Source: Nitrospira sp. CG24D (GTDB lineage: Bacteria > Nitrospirota > Nitrospiria > Nitrospirales > Nitrospiraceae). Taken from it: 46,918 nucleotides of DNA. The stretch covers positions 1 to 46,918 of the forward strand of contig NEWQ02000026.1 of NCBI GenBank assembly GCA_002869855.2. Reading direction: 5' to 3'. The position numbers and the translations under genes were made by a program. Under the pieces are notes generated by a model that saw only the letters and a list, made by a program, of their open reading frames with translations, was not told the DNA's origin and did no database searches. Positions 1 to 11,582 of this stretch are shown piece after piece; position 1 is the first letter of the stretch, and every line of letters begins with the position of its first letter.

Positions 1-197
1 ATCCGGCCGAGCATCTTCGACAGGTTCGTGATCGCCCCACGTCGCAACAGGCGCTGCACGGAAAGCAAAATAATATCCGACTTCGTCTGCCCTCGATCCG
101 GCTGATCCCGGAGCGCATCCCGCAACACGTCCCGTTCGGATGCCCGAAGCCGGGCATCGGGCGACTGCGGATCGACTGGTTGTTCAGTAGGCAGCAT
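1..197 (-). CDS. Partial protein, possibly N-terminal part of an MgtE-type magnesium transporter
   Basis: An open frame starts with ATG at 197 and runs off the left edge without a stop (65 codons seen). It begins 10 nt after the era stop, so it is probably the next gene of the same minus-strand operon. The visible part is hydrophilic and helical; the stretch around residues 45-65 (VQRLLRRGAITNLSKMLGR) resembles the first helices of the cytoplasmic MgtE N domain, which precedes the CBS and membrane domains. This is a family guess from a short helical segment; other helical-repeat proteins would look similar. Confidence 0.45.
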   Translation of the reverse strand, partial: MLPTEQPVDPQSPDARLRASERDVLRDALRDQPDRGQTKSDIILLSVQRLLRRGAITNLSKMLGR

Positions 198-207
198 AGC
201 AGGATTC

Positions 208-1092
208 CTAGTAGCCAAGCTCCATAAGCGTGCGCTCGTCTTCGCGCCAGTCTTCCCGAACCTTGACCCACACCTCTAAAAACACTTTCATGTCGAACAC
301 TCGCTCCATATCTTGCCGCGCCTGCGTACTGATCAGCTTCAACCGTTCGCCATGCTTGCCGATCACGATTCCTTTCTGAGTGTCCCGTTCGACGAGGATC
401 GTGGCCCGGATCCGCGTAATCTTACTTTCCTCGACAAACTCTTCAATTTCGACCGCAACGGAATAAGGCACTTCCTGCTCCGTCACCGCGAGAATTTTCT
501 CGCGAATCAATTCGGCCGCCAGCGTGCGCATGGACTGGTCCGTGAGCATATCCTCGTTATACACCCCTTCGCCCTCGGGCAAATGAGCAACCGTGACCGC
601 CAGCAGGCGATCGATGTTGTCCCCGTCCTCCGCAGACACCGGCACCACCTCGGTCCAGGGGAACAGCCTTCCGTAAGCCTCCAGCACCGGCAGCAACTTG
701 ATCTTGTTCACTGCGTCGACCTTCGTCACCACCAGAATGACCGGTCGAGGGTGTTTCACCATCGCCGTTTTCACATGGGTGATCGCGGCCAGATCGCCTG
801 GCCCGGGCAGATGAAGAGACTCCATCAGCACATAGAGCAGGTCGGCATCATCCAGCGCTTCCACCGTCGTCCGCACCATCCGCCGGTTCAGCAAGTGATC
901 AGGCTTGTGCAGCCCCGGTGTGTCCAAAAACGCAATCTGCGCGCCCGGCACATGCGCCACCCCGAGAATGCGCGTCCGGGTCGTCTGCGGCTTATTCGAT
1001 ACTATCGCCACTTTTTCTCCGAGCAATCGGTTCAACAATGTGGACTTCCCCACATTGGAGCGGCCGATGATCGCTACCGTCCCGAATTTCAT
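208..1092 (-). CDS. era: GTPase Era, ribosome assembly factor
   Basis: Era is an essential GTPase that binds the 3' end of 16S rRNA and helps mature the 30S subunit. The 294-residue length is typical. The G domain shows G1 GRSNVGKS (residues 10-17), the switch region NKPQTTRTR (33-41), G3 DTPG (57-60) and G4 TKVD (about 123-126). The C-terminal KH domain carries the GKHGERLKLI loop for RNA binding. The start ATG overlaps the ftsB stop by 4 nt (ATGA), so the two are translationally coupled. It lies at the distal end of a long housekeeping operon. Confidence 0.97.
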   Translation of the reverse strand: MKFGTVAIIGRSNVGKSTLLNRLLGEKVAIVSNKPQTTRTRILGVAHVPGAQIAFLDTPGLHKPDHLLNRRMVRTTVEALDDADLLYVLMESLHLPGPGDLAAITHVKTAMVKHPRPVILVVTKVDAVNKIKLLPVLEAYGRLFPWTEVVPVSAEDGDNIDRLLAVTVAHLPEGEGVYNEDMLTDQSMRTLAAELIREKILAVTEQEVPYSVAVEIEEFVEESKITRIRATILVERDTQKGIVIGKHGERLKLISTQARQDMERVFDMKVFLEVWVKVREDWREDERTLMELGY

Positions 1093-1448
1093 GGGGCCTC
1101 CTGAAACGATCGATCCTTCACTGGGTCGGGAGACAACTGATACACCGTTTCCCCCTTGCGCACATACCCCAATCGTTCGCGAGCTAATTGTTCGATCTTG
1201 GCCGGATCATGTTGCAACCGGGCGATTTCTCCGCGCAACCCGCCGTTGTCCCGGCGCAACGCGAGCAGATCCCGGTCTAGTTGAGCCACCTGCTCGCGCA
1301 TGGCCAGATACCGAGGCAACCCCATGTTGCCGAAGCAAAAGGCGACCAAGAGCCAGACGCAGGCACCGGCACCAGCCACCTGAGCCACAGTGCCCATGCG
1401 CCGCTGCCAATCCAACCACACCCGCCCACGATTCTGCTTAATGATCAT
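1089..1448 (-). CDS. ftsB: FtsB/DivIC-family cell division protein
   Basis: This is a 119-residue bitopic membrane protein: a short basic cytoplasmic N-terminus, one hydrophobic segment at about 21-40, then a heptad-rich coiled coil (about 47-80) ending in the family-typical region with LARERLGYVRKGE. FtsB/DivIC proteins pair with FtsL and FtsQ in the divisome and help activate septal wall synthesis. It sits 17 nt after eno and overlaps era by 4 nt. The eno-ftsB pairing is common in many bacteria, which supports the call. The residues do not separate FtsB from DivIC; the family is clear. Confidence 0.88.
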   Translation of the reverse strand: MIIKQNRGRVWLDWQRRMGTVAQVAGAGACVWLLVAFCFGNMGLPRYLAMREQVAQLDRDLLALRRDNGGLRGEIARLQHDPAKIEQLARERLGYVRKGETVYQLSPDPVKDRSFQEAP

Positions 1449-1465
1449 GCAATCCCAACGACTTC

Positions 1466-4215
<2,750 letters not shown>

Positions 4216-4217
4216 CC

Positions 4218-4535
4218 TCAGCCCTGTTCCTCTCCACGCATGCGGTCACGTTCATGCTTCATGGCTTCACGACCGGCCTCAAAGGCCTCCCGCAAGACCG
4301 ACTTTTTCGAGTCGACAAATTCCTTGCCCTGATCGACCGCTTCTTCGAACGACTCACCGGCCCGGCCCGCCAGATCCCGCAGATTGTCCTCGGCGCGACG
4401 CGCGTAGCCTCGAAGCTGCTCGCGGGATTCACGCCCCGACTGCGGCGCCAACAGCAGCGCCGCGACAGCGCCTAATGCGGCGCCACTCAGAAAGGCTACG
4501 AGTACGTTTGCAGAAGATCCTCGTTCATCCGCCAT
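4218..4535 (-). CDS. YtxH-domain small membrane protein
   Basis: The protein has 105 residues with a hydrophobic segment near the N-terminus ([20 protein letters not shown]), immediately followed by a charged, Arg/Glu-rich helix. This is the YtxH-family layout, a single membrane anchor with an apolipoprotein-like amphipathic tail. The ATG at 4535 is preferred over the in-frame ATG at 4553, because AAGGAG lies 9 nt before 4535 and overlaps the earlier codons. It overlaps the DUF948 gene by 11 nt. YtxH and DUF948 genes often travel together; their molecular function is not established, and a role in envelope stress is only a guess. Confidence 0.8.
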   Translation of the reverse strand: MADERGSSANVLVAFLSGAALGAVAALLLAPQSGRESREQLRGYARRAEDNLRDLAGRAGESFEEAVDQGKEFVDSKKSVLREAFEAGREAMKHERDRMRGEEQG

Positions 4536-4932
4536 TGTGGTGTTCTCCTTCATGTTTCATTCGTTCGCGCACGACCTGCGTCGCCGCCTTAAACCCTGCA
4601 ACCACACTCGCCACATTCGTCAACAACGTCCCGCTTGACCCGCGAACTACGTTGTGGACCTGCTGCACTGATTCACCAACCTCGCCCACGGCATGCAACA
4701 ACACCGCCGCATGTTCGACGCCACCACGGGCTTGATCGGCAAGGTCGTTCAAATTCTGACTCATGCTGCGCAGGTCGGCGACAAGAGGCGGCATGTCCGC
4801 ATTCATTTTGGCCAGCAGTTGCTCAGATTCCGCCACGGTCTTCCGAAGCTGAATCAACACCGGGACGAGATAGCCCACCAACACCGCAAACGCCACCGCG
4901 ATCAGGATGGCCGAAATCTCTACAATGGTCAT
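4525..4932 (-). CDS. DUF948-family membrane protein
   Basis: This 135-residue protein has one N-terminal membrane span (about residues 5-28, ISAILIAVAFAVLVGYLVPV) followed by a long helical region rich in Leu, Gln and Asp (LRKTVAESEQLL, LRSMSQNLNDLADQ). That pattern matches DUF948, a family with methyl-accepting-protein-like coiled coils but no signalling tip. It sits 33 nt after gatA and overlaps the YtxH-domain gene, so the two products are probably made together. No catalytic residues are visible; a structural membrane role is inferred. Confidence 0.8.
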   Translation of the reverse strand: MTIVEISAILIAVAFAVLVGYLVPVLIQLRKTVAESEQLLAKMNADMPPLVADLRSMSQNLNDLADQARGGVEHAAVLLHAVGEVGESVQQVHNVVRGSSGTLLTNVASVVAGFKAATQVVRERMKHEGEHHNGG

Positions 4933-4965
4933 GATCCCCTCCCGTTCCTGCTCACGCCTGACACC

Positions 4966-6432
4966 TCATCGAATGGCCGGCTTCTTGGTACGCCATTGCG
5001 TCGCCTGTTCATACGCATGGGCGGCTCTCAACAGGGTGTCTTCTTGAAACGCCCGCCCAATGAGTTGCAAGCCGATCGGCAGTCCGGCCTTGCTGAATCC
5101 GCACGGCAAGGCGATCGCCGGTAAGCCGGCCAAATTCACAGAGATCGTAAAAATATCCGAGAGATACATCTGCAACGGATCTTCACTTTTCTCGCCCAGC
5201 TTAAAGGCCGGCGTGGGTGTCACGGGTGTCACAATCAGATCGACCTCTTTGAAGGCCGCATCAAAATCCTGTCGGATCAACGTCCGCACCACCTGCGCTT
5301 TCCCGTAGTAGGCCTCGTAGTAGCCGGAACTCAGCGCATAGGTACCCAACATGATCCGGCGCTTGACCTCCGGTCCGAACCCTTCCTGGCGGGTCTTGGT
5401 ATAGAGGTCCAGAAGATCTTTGGTGTCCTTCGAACGCAGACCGAACTTCACCCCGTCGAAGCGGGCCAGATTCGAGCTCGCTTCCGCCGTGGCAATGACG
5501 TAATACACCGCCACCGCCGCATCGGTTCGCGGCAGCTGAATCTCTTTAATCTCCCCGCCGAGACTCTTCAATTCTTCGATCGCCGCGCGCACGGCCTGTT
5601 CGACTTCCGGATCCAGGCCCTCGGCAAAAAACTCCGCCGGGATCCCGACCTTCAGTTTCTTCAGATCTTTTTTCTTCAACGCCTTCATGTAGTCAGGCAC
5701 CAGCACATCGGCCGAGGTTGAGTCCATCGGATCATGCCCGGCAATGACACCCAAGAGAAAGGCGGCGTCCGCCACATCCTTCGTGATGGGCCCGATCTGA
5801 TCGAGCGACGACGCAAAGGCGATCAGCCCATAGCGTGACACCCGCCCATAGGTCGGCTTCAAGCCGACCACGCCACAGAACGCCGCCGGCTGGCGAATCG
5901 ATCCGCCGGTATCCGATCCGAGCGCCGCCGCGCACTCATCCGCCGCCACCGCCGCCGCCGATCCGCCGCTCGATCCACCCGGCACACAGTGCAGATTCCA
6001 GGGATTGCGGCTGGGGCCGAAGGCCGAGTTTTCCGTCGAGGAACCCATCGCGAACTCATCCAGATTAGTCTTCCCCAACAGCAGATACCCCTGTGCCCGC
6101 AACTTCGCGATCACCGTGGCATCATAAGGCGGCACAAAATTCTTGAGCATCTGCGAGCTGCAGGTGGTCGTGACGCCCTCGGTGCAGAGGTTGTCCTTGA
6201 TCGCCAGGGGCATCCCCATCATCGGCTGCGTTTTCCGCCAGCCCTTCAGCGAGTCATCCAGCGCAGCCGCATCAACCATCGCCTGCTCTTTCCGGGTCGT
6301 CACGTAGGCCTTGACCTTCGGCTCAACCTGGCCGATACGCAGGAAATAGGCGCGCACGATTTCCTTGGCCGTGACTTCGCCTGCCGTGAACTTCCGCTGC
6401 AATTCGCAAAGTGTCAGTTTGTGAAGACTCAT
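4966..6432 (-). CDS. gatA: Asp/Glu-tRNA(Asn/Gln) amidotransferase subunit A
   Basis: GatA is the glutaminase subunit of GatCAB: it releases ammonia from glutamine and channels it to GatB. The amidase-signature fold is complete at 488 residues, with the Lys-cisSer-Ser triad at K79 (AIKDN), S154 (in GGSSGGS) and S178 (in GSDTGGS), the same numbering as well-studied GatA proteins. The start ATG overlaps the panD stop by 4 nt. The order gatC-panD-gatA interrupts the usual gatCAB order with a pantothenate gene but leaves all reading frames intact. Confidence 0.98.
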   Translation of the reverse strand: MSLHKLTLCELQRKFTAGEVTAKEIVRAYFLRIGQVEPKVKAYVTTRKEQAMVDAAALDDSLKGWRKTQPMMGMPLAIKDNLCTEGVTTTCSSQMLKNFVPPYDATVIAKLRAQGYLLLGKTNLDEFAMGSSTENSAFGPSRNPWNLHCVPGGSSGGSAAAVAADECAAALGSDTGGSIRQPAAFCGVVGLKPTYGRVSRYGLIAFASSLDQIGPITKDVADAAFLLGVIAGHDPMDSTSADVLVPDYMKALKKKDLKKLKVGIPAEFFAEGLDPEVEQAVRAAIEELKSLGGEIKEIQLPRTDAAVAVYYVIATAEASSNLARFDGVKFGLRSKDTKDLLDLYTKTRQEGFGPEVKRRIMLGTYALSSGYYEAYYGKAQVVRTLIRQDFDAAFKEVDLIVTPVTPTPAFKLGEKSEDPLQMYLSDIFTISVNLAGLPAIALPCGFSKAGLPIGLQLIGRAFQEDTLLRAAHAYEQATQWRTKKPAIR

Positions 6433-6797
6433 GGGCGTTTCGCCGCCGCCTCGACAATGCGGTTTTTTCCATCCACGCGCACAATCTTGGGCGCGTGCCG
6501 TTTGATCTCTTCTTCGCTGTAGTACTCGTAACAGAAGATGATGATTTGATCGCCCGTCGCACCCTTCCGCGCCGTCGGCCCGTTCAAGATGATTTCTCCG
6601 CCGCCCCGCTTTCCGGTGATCGCGTAGGTCATGAACCGTTCGCCGTTATTGAGGTTCGAACAAACGACGGCCTCATACGGAAGAATGCCGGCCGCCTCGA
6701 GCAGTTCCTCATCGACCGTCAAACTCCCTTCATACTCCAGGTGTGCGCCGGTCACGGTCGCACGGTGAATTTTTGATCGCAGCATCTGTCGAAACAT
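6429..6797 (-). CDS. panD: Aspartate 1-decarboxylase precursor
   Basis: PanD makes beta-alanine from aspartate for pantothenate and coenzyme A. It is translated as an inactive proenzyme that cleaves itself between Gly24 and Ser25, giving the pyruvoyl cofactor; the cleavage pair is seen in YEGSLT, and the N-terminus [16 protein letters not shown] is canonical, including Lys9. The chain has 122 residues. It lies between gatC (39-nt gap) and gatA (4-nt overlap), so it is co-transcribed with the tRNA amidotransferase genes, although the functions are unrelated. Confidence 0.96.
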   Translation of the reverse strand: MFRQMLRSKIHRATVTGAHLEYEGSLTVDEELLEAAGILPYEAVVCSNLNNGERFMTYAITGKRGGGEIILNGPTARKGATGDQIIIFCYEYYSEEEIKRHAPKIVRVDGKNRIVEAAAKRP

Positions 6798-6836
6798 GAG
6801 ACTCCTTTATGGCTTGATCCCCGCACGGCGGGAATC

Positions 6837-7124
6837 TTAATCAATAATCTTCGGCACGCAGAATCCGTCCGCTTCACGCTCCGGGGCATTGGCGAGCGCT
6901 TGCTCGACCGACAACGACGGCCGCACCACATCGTCACGAAACACATTGACCTGGCCCAACACCGTCGCCGTCGGCTGAACCCCGTCCGTATTGTATTTCT
7001 TGAGCGTCTCGACATGCGTCAGAATCTGGCTCAACTGTTTGGTGAACACGGCTACCTCGCTCTCAGTCACCTGCAGCCGCGCCAGCTTCGCCACCTTCTC
7101 AACTTCCTGCTTGGTAATCTCCAC
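6837..7124 (-). CDS. gatC: Asp/Glu-tRNA(Asn/Gln) amidotransferase subunit C
   Basis: The 95-residue GatC wraps around GatA and GatB and stabilises the complex. The N-terminal EVEKVAKLARLQVTESE and the central QLSQILTHVETLKKYNTDGV segments are typical of the family. It is the first gat gene in the operon, separated from glmS by about 155 nt that contain a hairpin repeat element, so it may have its own promoter there. Confidence 0.95.
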   Translation of the reverse strand: MEITKQEVEKVAKLARLQVTESEVAVFTKQLSQILTHVETLKKYNTDGVQPTATVLGQVNVFRDDVVRPSLSVEQALANAPEREADGFCVPKIID

Positions 7125-7153
7125 TGTTTCCTTCCCTTCCTCTTTTCTCTCAG

Positions 7154-7277
7154 AGGATGTTCAAAATGGTCTTCCAGCAAGGCCGCAGGGAGTCCGCCAA
7201 CCGAGGCGTACCCTCTGGGGTACGTCGCAGAGAGACGGACGACCGAGAACGCCGCTGGAAGCCATTTTCAACATCCT
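7154..7277. repeat. Intergenic inverted-repeat element next to the glmS stop
   Basis: Two arms of about 27-30 nt form an imperfect inverted repeat: 7154-7184 (AGGATGTTCAAAATGG...) and 7251-7277 (...CCATTTTCAACATCCT). Between them lies a second, perfect hairpin CGTACCC-TCTG-GGGTACG (7207-7224). The outer arm ends one base before the glmS stop codon. Its structure resembles a REP- or MITE-like non-coding repeat; from memory, similar sequences recur between genes in Nitrospira genomes, but no second copy was noticed in this window. It could fold in the glmS-gatC mRNA and act as a terminator, attenuator or stability element. Confidence 0.75.
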
Positions 7278-7278
7278 G

Positions 7279-9108
7279 CTATTCCACCGTCACGCTCTTG
7301 GCTAGGTTCCTCGGCTGATCCACATCCGCCCCGCGTAACACGGCAATATGATACGCCAACAACTGCAATGGAATCGTGAACAGGATGGGTGAGAGCAACG
7401 GATGCGTGTCCGGAATCGTAAACACCGCATCCGCGGTCTTCCCAAGCTCGCGCTCGCCTTCAGCCACAAACGCGATCACCGGCGCATGCCGCGCCTTCAC
7501 TTCCATCAGATTGCTCACCGTCTTTTCATACAGGCGATCGCGCGGCGCGAGCACCACCACCGGCATATCCTTGTCGATTAGCGCAATCGGCCCATGCTTC
7601 ATCTCGCCTGCCGGATACCCTTCGGCATGGATATACGAAATTTCCTTGAGCTTCAGCGAGCCCTCCAGCGCGATCGGATAGTTGATCCCACGCCCCAGAA
7701 ACAGAAAGTTTCGCTTCTTGTAATAGCGTTTCGCAATGGCGACCACTTCAGCTTCCCGGCCCAGCACCCGCTCAACGAGAGAAGGCAATTGCACCAGCCG
7801 ATCCAACCAGGCTTTCCCATCGGCCACATTCATCACCTGGCGCACGCGCGCCAGATGGAGCGACAGCAGATACAGCGCCGTGAGTTGTGCCGTAAAGGCC
7901 TTGGTCGAGGCCACGCCGATCTCCGGCCCGCAATGAGTATAGAGCACCCCGTCCGACTCACGCGCCAGCGTGCTGCCGACCACGTTCACGATGGACACCA
8001 CACGGGCACCCTTCTCCTTCGCTTCCCGCGCCGCCGCCAGCGTATCGGCTGTTTCGCCCGATTGGGAAATCGTAATGAACAGGTCGTTCTTCCCGACCAG
8101 CGGATCGCGATAGCGAAACTCGCTCCCGATATCGACTTGCACCGGCGTCCGCACCATTTCCTCGAAGAGATACTTGCCGACCAACCCGGCATGCCAGGAA
8201 GTCCCGCAGGCGACAATCCAGATCCGCTCCACCGCCGCGAATTCCTTAGGCGTGAGTCCGATGTCAGGCAGATCGGCTTCTCCGGTTTCGTAGGAGTACC
8301 GCCCGCGCATGGTATCGAGAATGGTCTGGGGCTGCTCGTGAATCTCCTTCAGCATGAAATGCGGATACCCGCTCTTCTCCACAGCTGAGGCATCCCACGT
8401 GATTTTCGTCGCCTTCCGGGAGACCGGCTGCCCATCCGCATTCGTCAGATGCATCTCGTGCTGCGTGACCACCGCGACGTCGCCCTCTTCCAGATACGTC
8501 ACATCCCGCGTGTGAGCCAGCATGGCCATTACGTCGGACGCGACAAACGACGCCTGCTTCGTTCGGCCGACCACCAACGGGCAACCGGACCGCGCGGCAA
8601 TCAAGGTCCCCGGCTCCTTCTCAGAGATCACCGCCAAGGCATAACTTCCGCGCACATCCTTTGTCGCCGACCGAACGGCATCCGCCAACCCCTCTCCCCG
8701 CTGGAGATACTTATCGATCAAATGGGCCAGCACTTCCGTGTCGGTCTCCGACTGAAACTTGTAGCCCTCTTTTTCCAACTGCTGCTTCAGCGGCTGATAA
8801 TTCTCGATGATGCCGTTGTGCACGAGGACACAACCCTTCGATCGATGCGGATGGGCATTCTGCTCAGACGGCTTGCCGTGCGTGGCCCAGCGGGTGTGGC
8901 CGATGCCCACCATGCCGCTCAGCTCTTTTTCTTGAAGCGATTTCTGAAGATTCACCAGCTTGCCGACGCTGCGCCGCACAGTAATTTTCTGCCCCTGCTG
9001 GATGGCGACGCCCGCGGAGTCGTACCCGCGATACTCCAACTTGGCCAGCCCGCCGATCAGAATCGGAACCGCTTCTTGATTTCCTACATATCCGACAATC
9101 CCACACAT
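7279..9108 (-). CDS. glmS: Glutamine-fructose-6-phosphate aminotransferase (isomerizing)
   Basis: GlmS makes glucosamine-6-phosphate from fructose-6-phosphate and glutamine, the first step toward UDP-GlcNAc for peptidoglycan and LPS. At 609 residues it is full length: class II glutaminase domain with catalytic Cys2 (MCGIVGYVG), then two SIS sugar-isomerase domains (including ISQSGETADT and STKAFTAQ), and the typical C-terminus ending in AKSVTVE. It begins 7 nt after glmU, so two enzymes of the same pathway are made from one message. The hairpin element abuts its stop codon. Confidence 0.98.
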   Translation of the reverse strand: MCGIVGYVGNQEAVPILIGGLAKLEYRGYDSAGVAIQQGQKITVRRSVGKLVNLQKSLQEKELSGMVGIGHTRWATHGKPSEQNAHPHRSKGCVLVHNGIIENYQPLKQQLEKEGYKFQSETDTEVLAHLIDKYLQRGEGLADAVRSATKDVRGSYALAVISEKEPGTLIAARSGCPLVVGRTKQASFVASDVMAMLAHTRDVTYLEEGDVAVVTQHEMHLTNADGQPVSRKATKITWDASAVEKSGYPHFMLKEIHEQPQTILDTMRGRYSYETGEADLPDIGLTPKEFAAVERIWIVACGTSWHAGLVGKYLFEEMVRTPVQVDIGSEFRYRDPLVGKNDLFITISQSGETADTLAAAREAKEKGARVVSIVNVVGSTLARESDGVLYTHCGPEIGVASTKAFTAQLTALYLLSLHLARVRQVMNVADGKAWLDRLVQLPSLVERVLGREAEVVAIAKRYYKKRNFLFLGRGINYPIALEGSLKLKEISYIHAEGYPAGEMKHGPIALIDKDMPVVVLAPRDRLYEKTVSNLMEVKARHAPVIAFVAEGERELGKTADAVFTIPDTHPLLSPILFTIPLQLLAYHIAVLRGADVDQPRNLAKSVTVE

Positions 9109-9115
9109 CGATCGT

Positions 9116-10642
9116 CTACCTCCGCTTCTTCTTGCTGGACGCCTTGGTGGCCGCCGTTCGCTTACTGGCCGGCTTCACCGGAACCTGCTTCTCATTCGCC
9201 AACAGCGCACGCCTCCTGGCGGCCCATCCGGCCCGATTGACTTGCGCTACCCGGGCAATCGCTAACGCATCCGCCGGCACATCCTGCGTGACCGTCGTTC
9301 CTGCAGCAATGACCGCTCCGGCTCCCACCGTCACCGGCGCAATCAGCTGCGTATCGCTCCCCAAAAATACATGATCGCCCACAATCGTCTGATACTTATG
9401 CACCCCGTCATAGTTACACGTAATCGTTCCGGCGCCGATATTGACGCCCTTGCCGATCGTCGCGTCCCCGAGATAGCTCAGATGGTTGGCCTTGGCTCCT
9501 TCGCCCAGATCCGTCTTCTTCATCTCGACAAAATTGCCGACTTTCGCCTTCTTGCGCACACGCACACCGGGACGCAAATGCACGAACGGACCCAGCGTGG
9601 CCTGCTCGTCGATCTGCGAGTCGGCACAGACGCAATGATCCAGAATCGTCACATGGGACCCGACTACGCAATTCGTAAGCCGCGTGAAGGAACGGATTTC
9701 ACAGCCCTCTCCGATGACCGTCTTCCCTTCCAAGGTCACGTTCGGATGCAAGGTCGTGTCTTTTCCAATCACGACCTCGGCGTCGATCCATGTGGAGGCC
9801 GGATCGATCATCGTCACACCGGCTTCCATCCAGCGCCGCCGGATCTGCTGACGAATCACCTGCTCAGCCTCCGCCAGCTGCAACCTGGTATTGACCCCCA
9901 GTCCTTCATCCGGATTCGTCAGCGGGAGCGCCGCGACCCGATGCCCCTGCGTGACCGCCATATCGACGATGTCCGTCAGGTAGTACTCTCCTTGCGCATT
10001 GTGCGGCTGCACCTTGTCCAACGCCGCAAAGAGAAAGGGCCCGTCGACGACATAGGTCCCGACATTGATTTCGCGGATCGCTCGTTCTTCCGGAGACGCG
10101 TCGCGATCTTCGACGATTTTCACCACGTCGGCGGAAGCATGAACGGCACCGGACACGCCCTTCGCCGTCCGGCGGACCACCCGGCCATAGCCTCCAGGGT
10201 TATCCAGAATCGCCGTCAGGAGAGTAACCGTCGCACCGGCAACCCGATGCGTCCGCAACAATTCACGCAATGTTGACTCTTGCAGCAGCGGGGTATCGCC
10301 GTTGAGGATGAGATAGGCCGCAGGCGCCTCGCCCTTGCCGGACACAAACACCGGACGCGTTTGCAATACGGCATGTCCCGTTCCCAATTGCTGAACCTGT
10401 TCGACGATGTGCACCGCCGCGCCGCCCGACTGCCCCGCGAGCGCAGACTCCAGCACCGCACGGACTTGCGCAGCCTGATGCCCCACGACGACGGCGACAG
10501 AATGCCCTGCAACCGCACGAGCGACATCGAGCGCATACCGGATCATCGGACGCCCGACGATCTGATGCAGCACTTTGGCCTGCTCCGATCGCATACGCGT
10601 GCCACGCCCGGCCGCCATTACCACGACACCCAACCCATCCAT
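9116..10642 (-). CDS. glmU: Bifunctional GlcNAc-1-P uridyltransferase / GlcN-1-P acetyltransferase
   Basis: GlmU carries out the last two steps to UDP-GlcNAc. The N-terminal nucleotidyltransferase domain starts with the GVVVMAAGRGTRM loop, and the C-terminal left-handed beta helix has many hexapeptide repeats with HLRPG and GDATIGKGVNIGAGTITCNYDG. The ATG at 10642 is chosen because AGGAG lies 6 nt before it; in-frame ATGs at 10648 and 10666 (the latter overlapping the DUF502 stop) are possible. The protein is 508 residues, with a Lys/Ala-rich tail (KRTAATKASSKKKRR) longer than in most homologues and probably disordered. Confidence 0.96.
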   Translation of the reverse strand: MDGLGVVVMAAGRGTRMRSEQAKVLHQIVGRPMIRYALDVARAVAGHSVAVVVGHQAAQVRAVLESALAGQSGGAAVHIVEQVQQLGTGHAVLQTRPVFVSGKGEAPAAYLILNGDTPLLQESTLRELLRTHRVAGATVTLLTAILDNPGGYGRVVRRTAKGVSGAVHASADVVKIVEDRDASPEERAIREINVGTYVVDGPFLFAALDKVQPHNAQGEYYLTDIVDMAVTQGHRVAALPLTNPDEGLGVNTRLQLAEAEQVIRQQIRRRWMEAGVTMIDPASTWIDAEVVIGKDTTLHPNVTLEGKTVIGEGCEIRSFTRLTNCVVGSHVTILDHCVCADSQIDEQATLGPFVHLRPGVRVRKKAKVGNFVEMKKTDLGEGAKANHLSYLGDATIGKGVNIGAGTITCNYDGVHKYQTIVGDHVFLGSDTQLIAPVTVGAGAVIAAGTTVTQDVPADALAIARVAQVNRAGWAARRRALLANEKQVPVKPASKRTAATKASSKKKRR

Positions 10643-10665
10643 GGCCATCTCCTGCTTATGCGGCA

Positions 10666-11334
10666 TCATCCGATGGTCACCCCCGCGTCCGGTTGCTTCA
10701 CCCCGCTCCACTTCGCATCAGCATTCAGCACTGAAGCCATCGAGGTGGCCGGCGTGTAGAGCCCGCCTGAGACGATGAGCTTCATCGCTTCTTCGACCGA
10801 GATATCCACCGACATGACTTCACGTTCCGGGACCAAGAGAAAATACCCGGACGTGGGATTCGGCGACGTCGGCACATAGACGTGGATCAACGGTTCCTGC
10901 GCCAACGAAGCCGTCTCGGATTTGGTGATCCCTGTGACAAAGGCAAAACAATAGTGGCCGTTCTTGGGAAATTGAATGAGTACCACCCGATGGTAGGAGC
11001 CGCGATCGGAAAACGAGAGAATATCCATCATCGATTTCAGTGTCGAATAAATCCCGCGAACCAGCGGCAGACGATTCAGCCAGTCTTCCCAGATCCGCAC
11101 AATCTGCCGGCCGATAAAATTTGCGGCAAACAGCCCGACGGAGAAGATCAGCACAATGAGCGCTACGATCCCCAAACCAGGCACATAGTATTCCGGCACC
11201 CACCGGGCCACCGCTTCGCCCAAAATGCCATCCACCGTGACAAAGAGAGCTTTCAAAATGAGGATCGTCCCCCAAATCGGGGTAATGACAAGGAGACCAG
11301 TCAGAAAGTATCGTTTCAACAAGGTTTTCAGCAT
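10666..11334 (-). CDS. DUF502-family inner-membrane protein
   Basis: A 222-residue protein with two N-terminal membrane spans (about 11-30 and 50-75) and a soluble C-terminal domain. The motifs PIWGTI, PGLGI, RLPLVRGIYSTLK and VPTSPNPTSGYFLLVP are typical of DUF502, a conserved membrane family of unknown function. It is the first gene of the long minus-strand operon and overlaps the upstream in-frame ATGs of glmU. Transcription of the glmU-glmS group probably starts in the 248-nt divergent gap with tmk. Confidence 0.85.
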   Translation of the reverse strand: MLKTLLKRYFLTGLLVITPIWGTILILKALFVTVDGILGEAVARWVPEYYVPGLGIVALIVLIFSVGLFAANFIGRQIVRIWEDWLNRLPLVRGIYSTLKSMMDILSFSDRGSYHRVVLIQFPKNGHYCFAFVTGITKSETASLAQEPLIHVYVPTSPNPTSGYFLLVPEREVMSVDISVEEAMKLIVSGGLYTPATSMASVLNADAKWSGVKQPDAGVTIG

Positions 11335-11582
11335 GTCAGTCAGGTCTTGAATGAGGCACTATAATGTGGTGGCTCATCATACAGAGATTCCCTCAGTGCC
11401 GCAATCCATTTATGGCTATTTTCAATGGGTTACACGAAAAAGATACTGGCAGCGGCAAGATGAAATTGTCCCGACTCGATCCGGGCCGAACCGCATTATT
11501 GGCCTCCCCGGTCATTCTTGCTATTCAATTGAGCTTGGCATTACGATCGCGGCGAATTCTGAACCGGTGACAGGAAGCACTC
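11335..11582. other. Divergent intergenic region between DUF502 and tmk
   Basis: These 248 nt separate two operons running apart and should contain both promoters. A consensus -10-like TATAAT lies at 11360-11365 on the plus strand, and its complement offers TATAGT for the minus strand, but neither has a convincing -35 box at 16-18 nt. No open frame with a recognisable product was seen. Confidence 0.4.

Noticed and set aside
313..1104. Long plus-strand open frames opposite era and many other minus-strand genes.
   Set aside because: They are antisense shadows with His/Arg-rich translations typical of GC-rich DNA and no domain or ribosome site.
6429..7124. panD between gatC and gatA as a sign of a functional link.
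   Set aside because: The gene is ordinary and intact; placement in a housekeeping operon alone does not show a link.
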